From: an uncultured Clostridium sp.
GTDB taxonomy: Bacteria > Bacillota > Clostridia > Lachnospirales > Lachnospiraceae
NCBI GenBank assembly: GCA_905192625.1
Contig: CAJJLI010000003.1
Location: 1 to 17,415 of the forward strand
DNA length: 17,415 nt
Direction of reading: 5' to 3'
Shown: positions 7,276 to 15,090 of the stretch, in pieces
How positions within the stretch are numbered: the first letter of the stretch is position 1
Layout of the letters: each line of letters begins with the position of its first letter
The notes under the pieces: model-generated
Told to the model about the DNA's origin: nothing
The model's database searches: none
Seen by the model: the letters and a program-made list of their open reading frames with translations, nothing else
Position numbers and translations under genes: made by a program

Positions 7276-9294
7276 ATGGGAATGAAAAAGGAAATAGAAC
7301 AGGATTTAACTGAACAAAATCTAGAAGATGCGAAGAAGAAAATTAATATTTATGAAAAAAAATATCCATATGATTTGGATAACTATTCAATGAAGGCTTT
7401 ATATGAGTTTTATAATGGTAATATAGATACTGCAATAGAAGAATGCAAAAAGGGGTTAAAGCAAAATATATACAACTATGATTTAAATTATAATATAGCA
7501 GTATTTTATGAACATCAAGAAGAATACTCTTTAGCATATGAATATTACGTTAAAGCAAAGACAATAAAGGAACATAGTAAGGATAGTGATAGAGATATAG
7601 TTATAAAAGAGCTAACTGAAGATGAGAATAGGATTATATCAAAGATAGAAGAAAGTATTAAGACACTAAATAAATCTGATGAAATCAAACAAGTGATAAA
7701 AAGAATTAAAATACTTGACGAAAATGGACTAAGAAAATTTGGATTAGAAAATATTTGGGACTGGGCAAGGGGCTGCCAAAAGTTAGGACAGGTAATTGAA
7801 GATGGGTCTGGGAATAAACTCTTTGCTGGTAATCATCAAAATTACTTCGATAGATTATCACCTGATGATATGCTTAATCGAAGTGTAGATGTTAGAAAGG
7901 TGTGGCATAATTGTAAAAGTCTTCAATTTTTTTCGAAAGATATAATAATTTTACCAATAAGTTCATTAGATAATGATGTTAATTTTAAAATAATAGAAGA
8001 GGATAAAGAATATTCTTTTAAGATAGAGCCTAAGACTTTTTATTATTATAGGTTACAGGGTAGTATAAAAATAGAAGCAGATTCTGAACTGGTTATTGGA
8101 GAACCTATAAAATTAGGAAGAGATAAAAATAAAAAAGCATTGGTACTAAATATATTCGTAGATGGTTTATCCTCTATATTTTTAGATGAGTATGGAATTG
8201 AAGAGCTTATGCCAAGGACATATGAATATTTTAAAGAGGGATTTAAATGTAGCAATATGTTTACTACCTCAGATTGGACATATCCTAGTATTGCATCTTA
8301 TAATACTGGTAAGTATCTAGTAAACCATAAATTATATCATCCAACTTTATGCAGAGAATTACCAACTGATTATCCAATTCTTGCAGAACATTTTCATAAC
8401 GAAGGTTATACAACAGCAAAAATTGATGGTGATTGGAGAAGTACTCCTAATTACGGGTATGCAAGGGGAATTGATAGGAGTATTTATAAGCGGGGGTGTA
8501 TGGGTGGACAAATTATAACTGAGGCTATTGAACATATAGAATTTATGAAAGATACGAATCAATTTTTATGGATATGCGTCGATAACTTACATGAAGTAGC
8601 GGATGGAATTGAACAAAAAGCGTCAATACAAAAAGAACTAAGTTTAGAAGCAAGAGTCAATAGTGATGCTAAAGATCCTACATCTGTCAAGCAACAATAT
8701 AATACTGGTAAAATAGAAAGATATAAAGAACAGATTAAGTACATAGATAGAGATTTAAGTTTACTCTACTCCTATATAAAAGACAACTTCAAAGAAGAAG
8801 ATATAATTGTAACCTTATTTTCAGATCATGGACAAGGGTATCTATTAAGAGATGAGGAATTCTTTTTAGCAGATTCTAGAACAAAAGTGCCACTTTTTAT
8901 CAAAAGTAGTAATCTAAAAGCAGGTGCTGTATGTGATGAACTTGTTTCAGCGGTTGATTATATGCCAATATTATGCAAGTTGGCAGAGATTCCAATTGAT
9001 ATGACAAAAATTGATGGGAATTTGCCAATATCTTTTGGTGGGACAAAAGAAAGAGAATATATATATATCGAGTCTTTACACCCTGGAGACCCTTATTATG
9101 CAGTTATCAAGGAAAAGGATAGAATATTTCATTTTTCAACAGTTAAATCTACTAATAATGATGGACGAATTGAAATAGAAGCGTATGAAGCGAAGTTATA
9201 TGATACTACGGGTACTCTGATTGAGGATAGAGAATTACTGAATAATTATATTAACGTTGTGTTTGAGCATATAAAAGAATATATACTATATTAA
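7276..9294 (+). CDS. TPR plus alkaline-phosphatase/sulfatase-superfamily protein, possible phospho- or phosphono-transferase
   Basis: A 672-residue protein without signal peptide or membrane spans, so it is probably cytoplasmic. Start ATG 7276 follows AAAGGTGAT at 7262-7270. Residues 15-100 look like TPR helices (ALYEFYNGNIDTAIEECKKG and AVFYEHQEEYSLAYEYYVKA, residues 41-60 and 75-94). From 288 on it has the alkaline phosphatase superfamily layout: LVLNIFVDG with metal ligand Asp296, TSDWTYPSIAS with Thr335 as likely nucleophile, SDHGQGY with Asp517 and His518, and His602. The CxPSR formylglycine motif of true sulfatases is absent; a threonine nucleophile is what LtaS and EptA phosphotransferases use. 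Those are membrane enzymes, so a soluble form with TPRs is unusual. It stands alone before a strong terminator, next to a transporter and a cytidylyltransferase, which suggests handling of a phosphorylated substituent. Substrate unknown. Confidence 0.72.
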   Translation: MGMKKEIEQDLTEQNLEDAKKKINIYEKKYPYDLDNYSMKALYEFYNGNIDTAIEECKKGLKQNIYNYDLNYNIAVFYEHQEEYSLAYEYYVKAKTIKEHSKDSDRDIVIKELTEDENRIISKIEESIKTLNKSDEIKQVIKRIKILDENGLRKFGLENIWDWARGCQKLGQVIEDGSGNKLFAGNHQNYFDRLSPDDMLNRSVDVRKVWHNCKSLQFFSKDIIILPISSLDNDVNFKIIEEDKEYSFKIEPKTFYYYRLQGSIKIEADSELVIGEPIKLGRDKNKKALVLNIFVDGLSSIFLDEYGIEELMPRTYEYFKEGFKCSNMFTTSDWTYPSIASYNTGKYLVNHKLYHPTLCRELPTDYPILAEHFHNEGYTTAKIDGDWRSTPNYGYARGIDRSIYKRGCMGGQIITEAIEHIEFMKDTNQFLWICVDNLHEVADGIEQKASIQKELSLEARVNSDAKDPTSVKQQYNTGKIERYKEQIKYIDRDLSLLYSYIKDNFKEEDIIVTLFSDHGQGYLLRDEEFFLADSRTKVPLFIKSSNLKAGAVCDELVSAVDYMPILCKLAEIPIDMTKIDGNLPISFGGTKEREYIYIESLHPGDPYYAVIKEKDRIFHFSTVKSTNNDGRIEIEAYEAKLYDTTGTLIEDRELLNNYINVVFEHIKEYILY

Positions 9295-9358
9295 ATTAAT
9301 AATGTAAATAATTTAATATTCTTGAATTTTAAAGAAAAATAATATTTAAATAAAAGAT

Positions 9359-9407
9359 CTGTTCAATAGAGAGGTTATTAAACTCTATATTGAACAGGGA
9401 TTTTTTT
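9359..9407 (+). terminator. Intrinsic terminator after the sulfatase-like gene
   Basis: CTGTTCAATA (9359-9368) pairs perfectly with TATTGAACAG (9388-9397), with further GAG/CTC pairing inside. A run of seven T follows at 9401-9407. It separates the 7276 gene from the transporter operon. Confidence 0.92.
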
Positions 9408-9425
9408 GTACTTAAAATCACACTA

Positions 9426-9442
9426 AACTAAAAAATTTAGTT
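9426..9442. promoter_or_regulatory. Perfect AT-rich palindrome, possible operator of the transporter operon
   Basis: AACTAAA (9426-9432) and TTTAGTT (9436-9442) are perfect inverted repeats around AAA, 45 bp before the start of the lipoprotein gene. The position suits an operator. No convincing -35/-10 pair is visible around it, and such palindromes are not rare in AT-rich DNA. Confidence 0.35.
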
Positions 9443-9487
9443 CAAAATATATCAAATATTAAAGGAAATGAACAAGAGGGAAATTAT

Positions 9488-10465
9488 ATGAACAAAAAAG
9501 TATCAGTTTTAATATTAATTGTTTTAAGTATTACTTTACTTGTAGCATGTAAAACAGATAAGGAAGACAGAGTTGTAATTTATTCTAGCGGATATGATTA
9601 TGAAAATGAGTATTACTTGAAACGATTACAGGAGGAATTTCCTGAATATGAAATAATTATTGAATATTTAAATACTGGAAACCATGCTGCTAAGCTAAAG
9701 GCAGAAGGAACGAATACAGAATGTGATATAACTATAGATTTGGAATATCCATATTTAGATGAAATTAAGGATAATCTTGCAGATTTATCTTCATATGATT
9801 ATTCAGTATTTCTTTCAGATTTGATTGATGATGATTACAAATACTTACCAGCGCTGCGCAATGGTTGTGGTATAATTTTAAATATGGATATATTAAAAGA
9901 AAAAGGCCTTGAAGAGCCTAAATCATATAAAGATTTATTAAAAGAAGAATATAATGGGCTAATCTCAATGCCAAATCCAAAATCATCAGGAACCGGTTAT
10001 GTATTTTTAAAAAGTCTTGTTAATGCATGGGGTGAAGATAAGGCCTTTGAATATTTAGAACAATTAGAAAAAAATATTTTACAATTTACTTCTTCAGGTT
10101 CTGGTGCAATAAATTCTTTAATTCAAGGAGAAACTGCAATTGCTCTAGGGATGACATCCCAAGCAGTAAAAAGTATAAATGATGGAGTCAATTTAAAAGT
10201 TGTTTTTTTTAAAGAAGGTTCGCCATACAATGCATATGGTCATGGGATAATTAAAGGTAAAGAAGAAAGGGAAGCAGTTAAAAAGGTGTTTGACTACTTT
10301 TATAATCATTTAATAGAAGAAAATAATGAAAAGTTTTATCCTGAGCTAATCTATAAAAATAAAACAATCGCAATGGAGAATTACCCAAAAGATATTATAT
10401 ATTCTGATATGGGTAATGATTCACCAGAAAATAGGGAAAGGCTGCTAGAAAAATGGCTTTATTAA
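9488..10465 (+). CDS. ABC transporter substrate-binding lipoprotein (iron/2-aminoethylphosphonate-type, family 1)
   Basis: A 325-residue extracellular binding protein, start ATG 9488 with AGAGGG at 9475-9480. It has a lipoprotein signal: MNKK, a hydrophobic stretch, then LVAC with Cys21 as the lipidated residue. It would be tethered to the outer face of the membrane. The mature part reads VVIYSSGYDYENEY at the start, PNPKSSGTGYVFLKSL in the middle, and TSSGSGAINSLIQGETAIALG later. This is the layout of the type 2 binding proteins for ferric iron, thiamine, polyamines and 2-aminoethylphosphonate (AfuA/PhnS-like). The binding residues cannot be assigned by eye. Its gene overlaps the ATPase gene by 13 bp and belongs to a four-gene operon ending in a cytidylyltransferase. 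That argues against iron and for a phosphonate or phosphorylated amino alcohol, as an inference. Confidence 0.82.
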   Translation: MNKKVSVLILIVLSITLLVACKTDKEDRVVIYSSGYDYENEYYLKRLQEEFPEYEIIIEYLNTGNHAAKLKAEGTNTECDITIDLEYPYLDEIKDNLADLSSYDYSVFLSDLIDDDYKYLPALRNGCGIILNMDILKEKGLEEPKSYKDLLKEEYNGLISMPNPKSSGTGYVFLKSLVNAWGEDKAFEYLEQLEKNILQFTSSGSGAINSLIQGETAIALGMTSQAVKSINDGVNLKVVFFKEGSPYNAYGHGIIKGKEEREAVKKVFDYFYNHLIEENNEKFYPELIYKNKTIAMENYPKDIIYSDMGNDSPENRERLLEKWLY

Positions 10466-11223
10466 ATGATATTAAATTAGAGATAAAAGACATATCTAAA
10501 AGTTATAGGGATATTAAAGTATTAGATAAGATTAATTTTAATGTTTATAATGGAGAATTTTTAGCTATACTTGGTTCTTCTGGTTGCGGAAAAACAACAC
10601 TTTTGCGCATATTAGTAGGTCTATTAGAACCAACGACAGGTAGAATACTAAAAGATGGAAATGATATAACAAATCTACATCCATCAAAGAGAAGTATGGG
10701 ATTGGTATTTCAAAATTATGCATTATTTGAAAATATGACTGTTTTAGAGAATATAGAATATGCAATGAAGATTAAGCCTGAATTTAAAGGAAAATCTAGG
10801 GAGATAGCTATAAATTTAATAAGGCAAGTGGGTCTAGAGGAACATATCAATAAAAAACCATATAGCCTATCTGGTGGTCAACAACAAAGAGTTGCCATTG
10901 CAAGAACATTAGCGCTTAGTCCTGAGATTATTCTTTTAGATGAGCCAATGTCTGCACTTGATGTTGATACAAGACTTAGTCTTAGAAAAGAACTCAAAGA
11001 TATTCAAAAAGAATTCGGAACTACAATGATCTATATTACTCATGATCAAGAAGAAGCTTTCGCTATGGCTGATAGAATTATGGTAATGAAAGAGGGTATT
11101 ATTGAACAAATAGATGTTCCAGAAAGCATAATTGAAAGTCCTGGAAGTGAATATATTCAGACATTTATAATTGATAATTTGAAGTCTAAAATAGAATCAA
11201 TAGCAAGGTATATAAGGATATGA
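10453..11223 (+). CDS. ABC transporter ATP-binding subunit (PotA/FbpC/PhnT-like)
   Basis: A 256-residue cytoplasmic ATPase that powers the transporter. All nucleotide-binding motifs are visible: Walker A GSSGCGKTT at 41-49, Q-loop Gln87, signature LSGGQQQR at 139-146, Walker B IILLDEP at 159-165 and the switch His197 in ITHDQEEAF. The SGGQQQR and LHPSKRSMGLVFQNYALF segments are typical of the PotA/FbpC/CysA branch. It ends soon after the ATPase core, so it lacks the C-terminal TOBE domain that many of these ~350-residue proteins carry. The start ATG 10453 lies inside the end of the lipoprotein gene, and its stop overlaps the permease start by 4 bp (ATGA), which implies translational coupling. 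Confidence 0.93.
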   Translation: MALLNDIKLEIKDISKSYRDIKVLDKINFNVYNGEFLAILGSSGCGKTTLLRILVGLLEPTTGRILKDGNDITNLHPSKRSMGLVFQNYALFENMTVLENIEYAMKIKPEFKGKSREIAINLIRQVGLEEHINKKPYSLSGGQQQRVAIARTLALSPEIILLDEPMSALDVDTRLSLRKELKDIQKEFGTTMIYITHDQEEAFAMADRIMVMKEGIIEQIDVPESIIESPGSEYIQTFIIDNLKSKIESIARYIRI

Positions 11224-12806
11224 AAAAGAAAAGTTTAAATTCAGTAAAAATACTGATTGTTTTATTCTTTATAATCTCAGTCATATTTCCACTCATGAAG
11301 ATGTTTACATATATTGGGGAAGTGGATGTGAAGAAGCTTATATTATCTGAGCAGTTTCTAAGGGCATTGAAGAACTCTCTAACAACAGCAATAATTGCAA
11401 CCATAATATCTATATTAATATCCTTAATTTTAGCATGGGGTATTATGCGGACAAACATTAAGTATAAAGGCCTATTTAGTATCATTTTAACATTGCCAAT
11501 GCTTATTCCTTCAATATCTCATGGAATGGGATTAATTGTTTTATTTGGTAAAAATGGCGTTATTACAAATATGTTAAACTTAAATTGGAATATATATGGA
11601 TATTGGGGTATAGTCATTGGTTCGGTTCTATATGCCTTTCCAATATCATTCTTAATGATAAGTGATATACTAAGATATGAGGATAGTACACCTTATGAAG
11701 CAGCAAGTATATTAGGGTTTTCTAAATGGGATAAATTTAAATCAATAACTATTCCATATATTAGAAAGCCAATGATTTCCGTTATATTTGCCAATTTCAC
11801 GATGATTGTAACAGATTATGGTGTACCACTAGCAGTAGGTGGTAAGATTACCACATTACCAGTAGTGATTTATCAGGAGGTTATAGGATTACTTAATTTT
11901 AATAAAGGTGGAGTGATTGGACTTATTCTTTTGCTCCCAGCCTTTATTGCATTTATTATTGATTTATTTAACAAAGATAAGGGAAATATTGGATTTGTAG
12001 CAAAGGAGTTTGATATTAAAGAGAATAAGGTAAGGGATATTTTATGTTACTGCTTTATTTCCTGTGTAATATTATTTGTTTCACTTCCTATATTTGCATT
12101 TATTATATTGACATTTGTAACTCATTATCCCAATAACATGAGTCCTACATTAAACTATATTATTAACACTGTGAAAATGGGAGGAAGTAGATACTTAATT
12201 AATTCCTTAATTATCTCAATATCTGTATCAATTATAGGTACAATTATTGCATACATAACGGGATATTTTACAGTCCGTCTCCCTTCTAACCTATCTAAGA
12301 TCTTGCATCTAATTTCAATTACTTCGTTAGCTGTGCCTGGATTAGTGTTAGGACTAGCCTATGTAATAACCTTTAATAAATATACGATATATGGAAGCAT
12401 ATGGATTCTGATATTGGTAAATCTAGTCCACTTTTTTGCGTCTCCTTATTTGATGATTTATAATTCATTAAGTAAGATAAATGATAATTTAGAAGCTATT
12501 GGAATGACTTTAGGTATAAGTAGATTAAGAATGATTAAGGATGTTTTTATTCCCCAAACAATAGGTACAATCTTGGAAATGATATCTTATTTCTTCGTAA
12601 ACTCAATGATTACTATATCTGCAGTATCTTTTTTGGCAAATGTAAAAACTAAGTCACTATCACTTCTGATTAATCAGTTTGAAGGTAATATGATGCTAGA
12701 GGCATCAGCATTTGTATCACTAGTTATTTTAATAATTAATATTACAATGAAATATATGGTGTATTTTGTAAAAAGACTAATAGGTATAGGAGGTCATAAC
12801 AAATGA
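11220..12806 (+). CDS. Fused two-domain ABC transporter permease
   Basis: A 528-residue membrane protein made of two homologous halves, each with about six hydrophobic segments (first half near 9-30, 53-73, 85-108, 128-149, 186-205, 233-250; second near 274-300, 327-350, 358-382, 390-412, 450-470, 497-518). Each half has the EAA loop that contacts the ATPase: YEAASILGFSKWDKFKSI from 159 and LEAIGMTLGISRLRMIKD from 424. The segment TDYGVPLAVGG (198-208) resembles the DFG-P--LGG pattern of iron and phosphonate permeases. The fused design is that of FbpB/ThiP-type permeases, so one chain forms the whole channel. It overlaps both neighbours by 4 bp (11220-11223 and 12803-12806). Substrate must be judged from the operon, not from this protein. 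Confidence 0.9.
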   Translation: MKKKSLNSVKILIVLFFIISVIFPLMKMFTYIGEVDVKKLILSEQFLRALKNSLTTAIIATIISILISLILAWGIMRTNIKYKGLFSIILTLPMLIPSISHGMGLIVLFGKNGVITNMLNLNWNIYGYWGIVIGSVLYAFPISFLMISDILRYEDSTPYEAASILGFSKWDKFKSITIPYIRKPMISVIFANFTMIVTDYGVPLAVGGKITTLPVVIYQEVIGLLNFNKGGVIGLILLLPAFIAFIIDLFNKDKGNIGFVAKEFDIKENKVRDILCYCFISCVILFVSLPIFAFIILTFVTHYPNNMSPTLNYIINTVKMGGSRYLINSLIISISVSIIGTIIAYITGYFTVRLPSNLSKILHLISITSLAVPGLVLGLAYVITFNKYTIYGSIWILILVNLVHFFASPYLMIYNSLSKINDNLEAIGMTLGISRLRMIKDVFIPQTIGTILEMISYFFVNSMITISAVSFLANVKTKSLSLLINQFEGNMMLEASAFVSLVILIINITMKYMVYFVKRLIGIGGHNK

Positions 12807-13696
12807 TAACTAAAAGACAATTTGATATATTAACATATTTAGAGGATACAAGGAAATACGTAGCTCAACGTGAGCTTGCAAAAGAAATAAATTCATCCCT
12901 AGGTACAGTTAATAAAGATATACAAGATTTAAATGAGATGGGATATATAGAGGAAGGCATCATAACACAGAAAGGAATAGAAGCTTTGGAGCCATTTAAA
13001 GTGGAGAGGGCTATATTTATAGCGGCTGGATTTGGATCTAGAATGGTACCAATAACTTTAAACACCCCAAAGCCGTTGGTTAGAGTAAAGGGGATGCGTA
13101 TAATTGATAGTTTACTAGATGCTGTTCTAGAAGTTGGAATAAATGAAATATATATTGTTAGAGGATATTTATCAGAACAATTCGATCAATTACTTTATAA
13201 ATATCCAATGATAAAATTTGTAGAGAATCCTTCTTATTGTGAATCAAATAATATTTCATCAGCGATGTGTGTAAACTATTTATTTAGAAACGCATATGTA
13301 TTTGATGGAGATTTATTACTAAATAACAAAAAGCTGATATCAAAATATCAATACTCATCTAATTACCTTGGAATCCCTACCCAAAGAACGGATGATTGGT
13401 GTTTTCAAACAAAAAATGATAAAATTACAGGGGTTAGTGTAGGTGGAGTAAACTGTTATCGTATGATAGGTATTTCATACTGGACTAAAGAGGACGGCAT
13501 GAAGTTTGCAAGTCATATCAAAGAGGTTTATTATTCACCAGGAGGTAAGGAAAGATTTTGGGATCAAGTTGTTTTAGAATATCATTTAGATGAATATGAT
13601 GTTAGCCTTAGAAAATGTTCTGATGAGGATATAATTGAGATTGATACATTTCGGGAATTAATAGCACTTGATAAGACATATGATATAAGTTATTAA
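12803..13696 (+). CDS. Winged-helix plus LicC/PntC-like CTP nucleotidyltransferase fusion
   Basis: A 297-residue two-domain protein. Residues 1-65 are a winged helix-turn-helix (ILTYLEDTRKYVAQRELAKE, then SLGTVNKDIQDLNEMGYIEE). Residues 68-290 are a sugar-nucleotide-type transferase: AAGFGSRMVPIT at 74-85 with NTPKPL at 88-93, ENPSYCESNNISSA at 141-154, FDGD at 167-170 as metal site, and EIDTFREL at 279-286 as the second metal/C-terminal motif. This pattern is that of LicC (CTP:phosphocholine cytidylyltransferase) and its relative PntC, which activates 2-aminoethylphosphonate. It would make a CDP-choline-like or CMP-phosphonate donor in the cytoplasm. It is translationally coupled to the permease by a 4-bp overlap, so the imported compound is probably its substrate or precursor. 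The winged helix may regulate the operon or only stabilise the enzyme. Which amino alcohol or phosphonate is used is not known. Confidence 0.85.
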   Translation: MITKRQFDILTYLEDTRKYVAQRELAKEINSSLGTVNKDIQDLNEMGYIEEGIITQKGIEALEPFKVERAIFIAAGFGSRMVPITLNTPKPLVRVKGMRIIDSLLDAVLEVGINEIYIVRGYLSEQFDQLLYKYPMIKFVENPSYCESNNISSAMCVNYLFRNAYVFDGDLLLNNKKLISKYQYSSNYLGIPTQRTDDWCFQTKNDKITGVSVGGVNCYRMIGISYWTKEDGMKFASHIKEVYYSPGGKERFWDQVVLEYHLDEYDVSLRKCSDEDIIEIDTFRELIALDKTYDISY

Positions 13697-13942
13697 TAAT
13701 TAGGAAATAAAACATGGATCTTATTAGGTTAAAAAGTTCTATTTGTGTACTCTTTTTCTAAAACAGAAAACACAATTAAGAAATGTATCTTGAAGGACGA
13801 AAACTATATTTAATTTGAAATGAGCTCTTTAGAATTTCTGAATATTGAATATACATGTAGTAAACGACTATGGCCATAGGATGGCACAATTAAAGAATAT
13901 GCTTTGATTAGAGCTAGAACATCAGAAAACTACAACTCCCCA
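13697..13942. other. Intergenic region after the cytidylyltransferase gene
   Basis: There is no gene here. A weak hairpin lies at about 13744-13775 (TTGTG/CACAA and TTTTCT/AGAAAA), but no T-run follows, so I do not call it a terminator. The end of the transporter operon is therefore undefined. The stretch stops at the left edge of repeat copy 2. Confidence 0.6.
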
Positions 13943-13957
13943 CCCCCTAAAGTTTTA

Positions 13958-13986
13958 TTGACTTCCCCCCACAAATCCATTAAAAT
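13958..13986 (+). promoter_or_regulatory. SigA-type promoter of the glycosyltransferase gene
   Basis: TTGACT (13958-13963), 17 bp, TAAAAT (13981-13986); each element has one mismatch to consensus. Transcription would start near 13993, a few bases before the hairpin at 13996, and give a leader of about 78 nt. Confidence 0.6.
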
Positions 13987-13995
13987 AAAACCAAA

Positions 13996-14026
13996 GGAAC
14001 CGGTCGCGTGACTGGTTCCATTTTTT
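13996..14026 (+). terminator. Hairpin plus T6 at the start of the glycosyltransferase leader
   Basis: GGAACCGGTC (13996-14005) and GACTGGTTCC (14010-14019) form a 10-bp stem with one G-T pair around GCGT, followed after one A by six T (14021-14026). It has terminator form. However, it begins at about the predicted transcription start, so it may instead stabilise the 5' end, attenuate, or end transcripts coming from the upstream operon. Confidence 0.7.
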
Positions 14027-14070
14027 AATAAACAACCTATAAAAACATACCGATAAGGGGAGTGGGAGCA

Positions 14071-15090
14071 ATGGTTACCATAAGTGCATGTCTGATTGTA
14101 AAAAATGAAGAACAGGTACTGGAGAGATGCTTGCGATGCTTACAACCAATAGTAGATGAAATAATAATAGTAGACACTGGGTCAAGCGATGCTACAAAAG
14201 AGATAGCTGGGAAATATACCGATAAGATTTACGATTTTGAATGGGTAAATGACTTTGCAGAAGCAAGAAACTTTTCATTTTCCAAGGCAAGCATGGACTA
14301 TATTTATGTTGCAGATGCCGATGAGGTCATTGACGAAGAGAATATAAAGAAATTCTTACTCTTAAAAGAGGCCATGTTACCAGAAATTGAGATAGTACAA
14401 ATGCTATATACCAATCAGCTCCTACATAATACAACCTATAATTTCGATGCAGAATATCGCCCGAAGCTGTACAAACGTCTTAGGACATTTCAGTGGGTTG
14501 ATCCGTTGCATGAAATGGTTTCGCTCGAACCAGTTATTTTTGATAGCGATATAGAAATAATCCATATGCCAACGAGCAACCATGTGAAACGTGACTTTTA
14601 TATATATAAAGAAGCAATAAAGAAACATGGGAATTTGTCAAAAAAATTAAACGCTATGTATGCAAGGGAGCTGTATATTGCAGGGGATGCGGGAGATTTT
14701 AAAGATGCAGAGGCTTACTTTTTAGAGCAAATGGAGCAGGAATCAGACTTAAACGAAGTGAAAAAATATCAGTGTGTCATTGCAAAAGCGTGTTTGGCGA
14801 GACATGACTTTCATGAATTTTTCAAAGTATGTTTAAAAAATATAGCATTAGAAGAGGCATCCTCTGAAATATGCTATCAACTTGGTGAGTATTATTATTT
14901 AGCCCACGATTATAAAGAGGCTACTTTATGGTACTATAATGCAGCATTTGAAACAAAACCAGAATTAAACATACATTATGGTGGGGATTATCCACTTACA
15001 CGTTTGGCGGATTGCTACCATAAACTTGGGTGTAGCGAACAAGAACAACAATATAAACAATTGGCAAGTGAATGGAAGATTGAGAGGTGA
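14071..15090 (+). CDS. Family 2 glycosyltransferase with C-terminal TPR-like region
   Basis: A 339-residue cytoplasmic enzyme. I chose ATG 14071 over the in-frame GTG 14062: the family starts right at ISACLIVKNEE, and the G-rich site at 14056-14062 lies 8-9 bp before this ATG. Residues 4-90 hold the GT-A signature: ISACLIVKNEE, IVDTGSSD (33-40), DFAEARNFS (61-69) and VADADEV (80-86), whose DAD binds the metal-nucleotide. The C-terminal half (from about 190) is helical with TPR-like pairs, such as AGDFKDAEAYFLEQ and AHDYKEATLWYYNA. This build is common beside Maf genes in flagellin glycosylation loci of Clostridia. The truncated Maf paralogue follows after 7 bp. Base composition is somewhat richer in G and C than in the cassette to its left. 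A dead copy of its 5' end is at 5682-5933. Confidence 0.88.
   Translation: MVTISACLIVKNEEQVLERCLRCLQPIVDEIIIVDTGSSDATKEIAGKYTDKIYDFEWVNDFAEARNFSFSKASMDYIYVADADEVIDEENIKKFLLLKEAMLPEIEIVQMLYTNQLLHNTTYNFDAEYRPKLYKRLRTFQWVDPLHEMVSLEPVIFDSDIEIIHMPTSNHVKRDFYIYKEAIKKHGNLSKKLNAMYARELYIAGDAGDFKDAEAYFLEQMEQESDLNEVKKYQCVIAKACLARHDFHEFFKVCLKNIALEEASSEICYQLGEYYYLAHDYKEATLWYYNAAFETKPELNIHYGGDYPLTRLADCYHKLGCSEQEQQYKQLASEWKIER

Larger units (their letters stand above)
13943..14324. repeat. Direct repeat, copy 2 (intact)
   Basis: This matches 5556-5933 in the same orientation. It contains promoter, hairpin, ribosome binding site and the first ~84 codons of the glycosyltransferase gene, all undamaged. The 8 kb between the copies hold the two IS relics and the transporter/cytidylyltransferase cassette. 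Confidence 0.95.

Noticed and set aside
9488..12806. Reading the transporter simply as a ferric iron importer
   Set aside because: Possible from family resemblance alone, but the translational coupling to a cytidylyltransferase gene makes an organic phosphorus compound the more economical guess; not excluded.
13744..13775. Hairpin after the cytidylyltransferase gene
   Set aside because: The stem is AT-rich with a bulge and no T-run follows, so it is not a credible terminator.
14029..14056. Sigma-28 (flagellar) promoter look-alike, TAAA, 16 bp, ACCGATAA; also present in copy 1 near 5641-5668
   Set aside because: The match is good, but transcription would start near 14063, leaving a leader of about 8 nt with the G-rich ribosome site partly outside the transcript. 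The SigA-type promoter upstream fits better. Start mapping would settle it.
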